From JADGHX01 sp035760965 (lineage in GTDB: Bacteria > Pseudomonadota > Gammaproteobacteria > Steroidobacterales > Steroidobacteraceae): a stretch of 50,106 bases of DNA. Positions 50,085 to 50,106 of the stretch are shown here, in pieces. A program made the translations under genes and the position numbers. How positions within the stretch are numbered: the stretch's first letter is position 1; each line of letters opens with the position of its first letter. The stretch covers positions 1 to 50,106 of the forward strand of contig DASTRY010000040.1 of the NCBI GenBank assembly GCA_035760965.1. Direction: 5' to 3'. The notes beneath the pieces were generated by a model. It saw only the letters and a list, made by a program, of their open reading frames with translations. It was not told where the DNA came from and did no database searches.

Positions 50085-50106
50085 GTCGGCGCCACGTGGC
50101 GCCGAC
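50085..50106. terminator. Perfect hairpin after the TonB-dependent receptor gene
   Basis: The arm GTCGGCGCCAC (50085-50095) is followed immediately by its exact complement GTGGCGCCGAC (50096-50106), an 11-bp perfect inverted repeat 20 nt after the stop. It looks like a factor-independent terminator, but the T-run, if any, lies beyond the window end. Confidence 0.6.

Noticed and set aside
1..50106. CRISPR array
   Set aside because: No regularly spaced 24-40-bp identical repeats with unique spacers; the tandem repeats at 205-457 and 28147-28465 lack spacer structure.

Overview
The window is a GC-rich chromosomal segment from a gammaproteobacterium. I infer the Steroidobacter/Nevskia/xanthomonad part of the class from the ubiK-comM pair, a large TonB-dependent receptor, a PEP-CTERM-like secreted protein, cytochrome c5 and CbiZ. 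The assignment is by protein-family character only; no database was searched.

Layout. 1-2034: end of ubiK, three tandem ~85-bp repeats, then comM/yifB. 2036-8952 (minus): a tightly overlapped operon running LiaF-like membrane protein, LytS-type histidine kinase, LytTR regulator, RND-type adaptor, ABC ATPase and two FtsX/MacB permeases, most likely an envelope-stress sensor with its efflux or lipoprotein-handling pump. 9114-13992: a NIDO-like secreted protein, divergent from a two-gene pair made of a TIR-TM-TPR protein and a SLOG-like protein with two 2TM (SLATT-like) modules. This pair resembles predicted nucleotide-signal conflict systems. 14045-16662 (minus): cytochrome c5, a Tdi1/DUF1851 protein and a methyltransferase.

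17015-24835: tRNA-Arg(CCG), followed by a region of visibly lower GC that starts with a decapitated large serine recombinase and behaves like a decayed genomic island. It holds a minus-strand operon (TonB-C-like protein, thioredoxin-rhodanese fusion, S26 signal peptidase, anchored C-x5-C protein, 75-aa Cys-rich exported peptide), a DsbA-like oxidase, a truncated lasso-peptide B protein, a frameshifted cbiZ and a winged-helix fragment. Its most striking content is three ~240-nt elements with full tRNA-Ser-like ends (GGTTAGG acceptor stem, D arm, anticodon arm, T arm). In each, the variable arm is replaced by a ~150-nt insert with conserved blocks at fixed offsets, and each has a different, non-serine anticodon (CGG, AUC, CGC). 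I regard these as the best candidate for an undescribed element here.

25108-37667: mostly single genes or pairs: a multidomain alpha/beta hydrolase, repeat-rich noncoding DNA, an RRM protein, DUF4279, a winged-helix protein with a beta-propeller protein, a ClC channel with CBS domains, DUF4142 with an ECF sigma factor, and a beta-propeller lipoprotein. 37839-47533: a seven-gene operon, mostly ATGA-overlapped (B12-binding radical SAM enzyme, GT2 synthase, methyltransferase, parallel beta-helix protein, membrane PAS sensor, outer-membrane barrel, degenerate-GGDEF/EAL protein). It looks like a c-di-GMP-linked envelope glycan or exopolysaccharide system. 47597-50065: a TonB-dependent receptor, followed by a perfect hairpin at the window edge.
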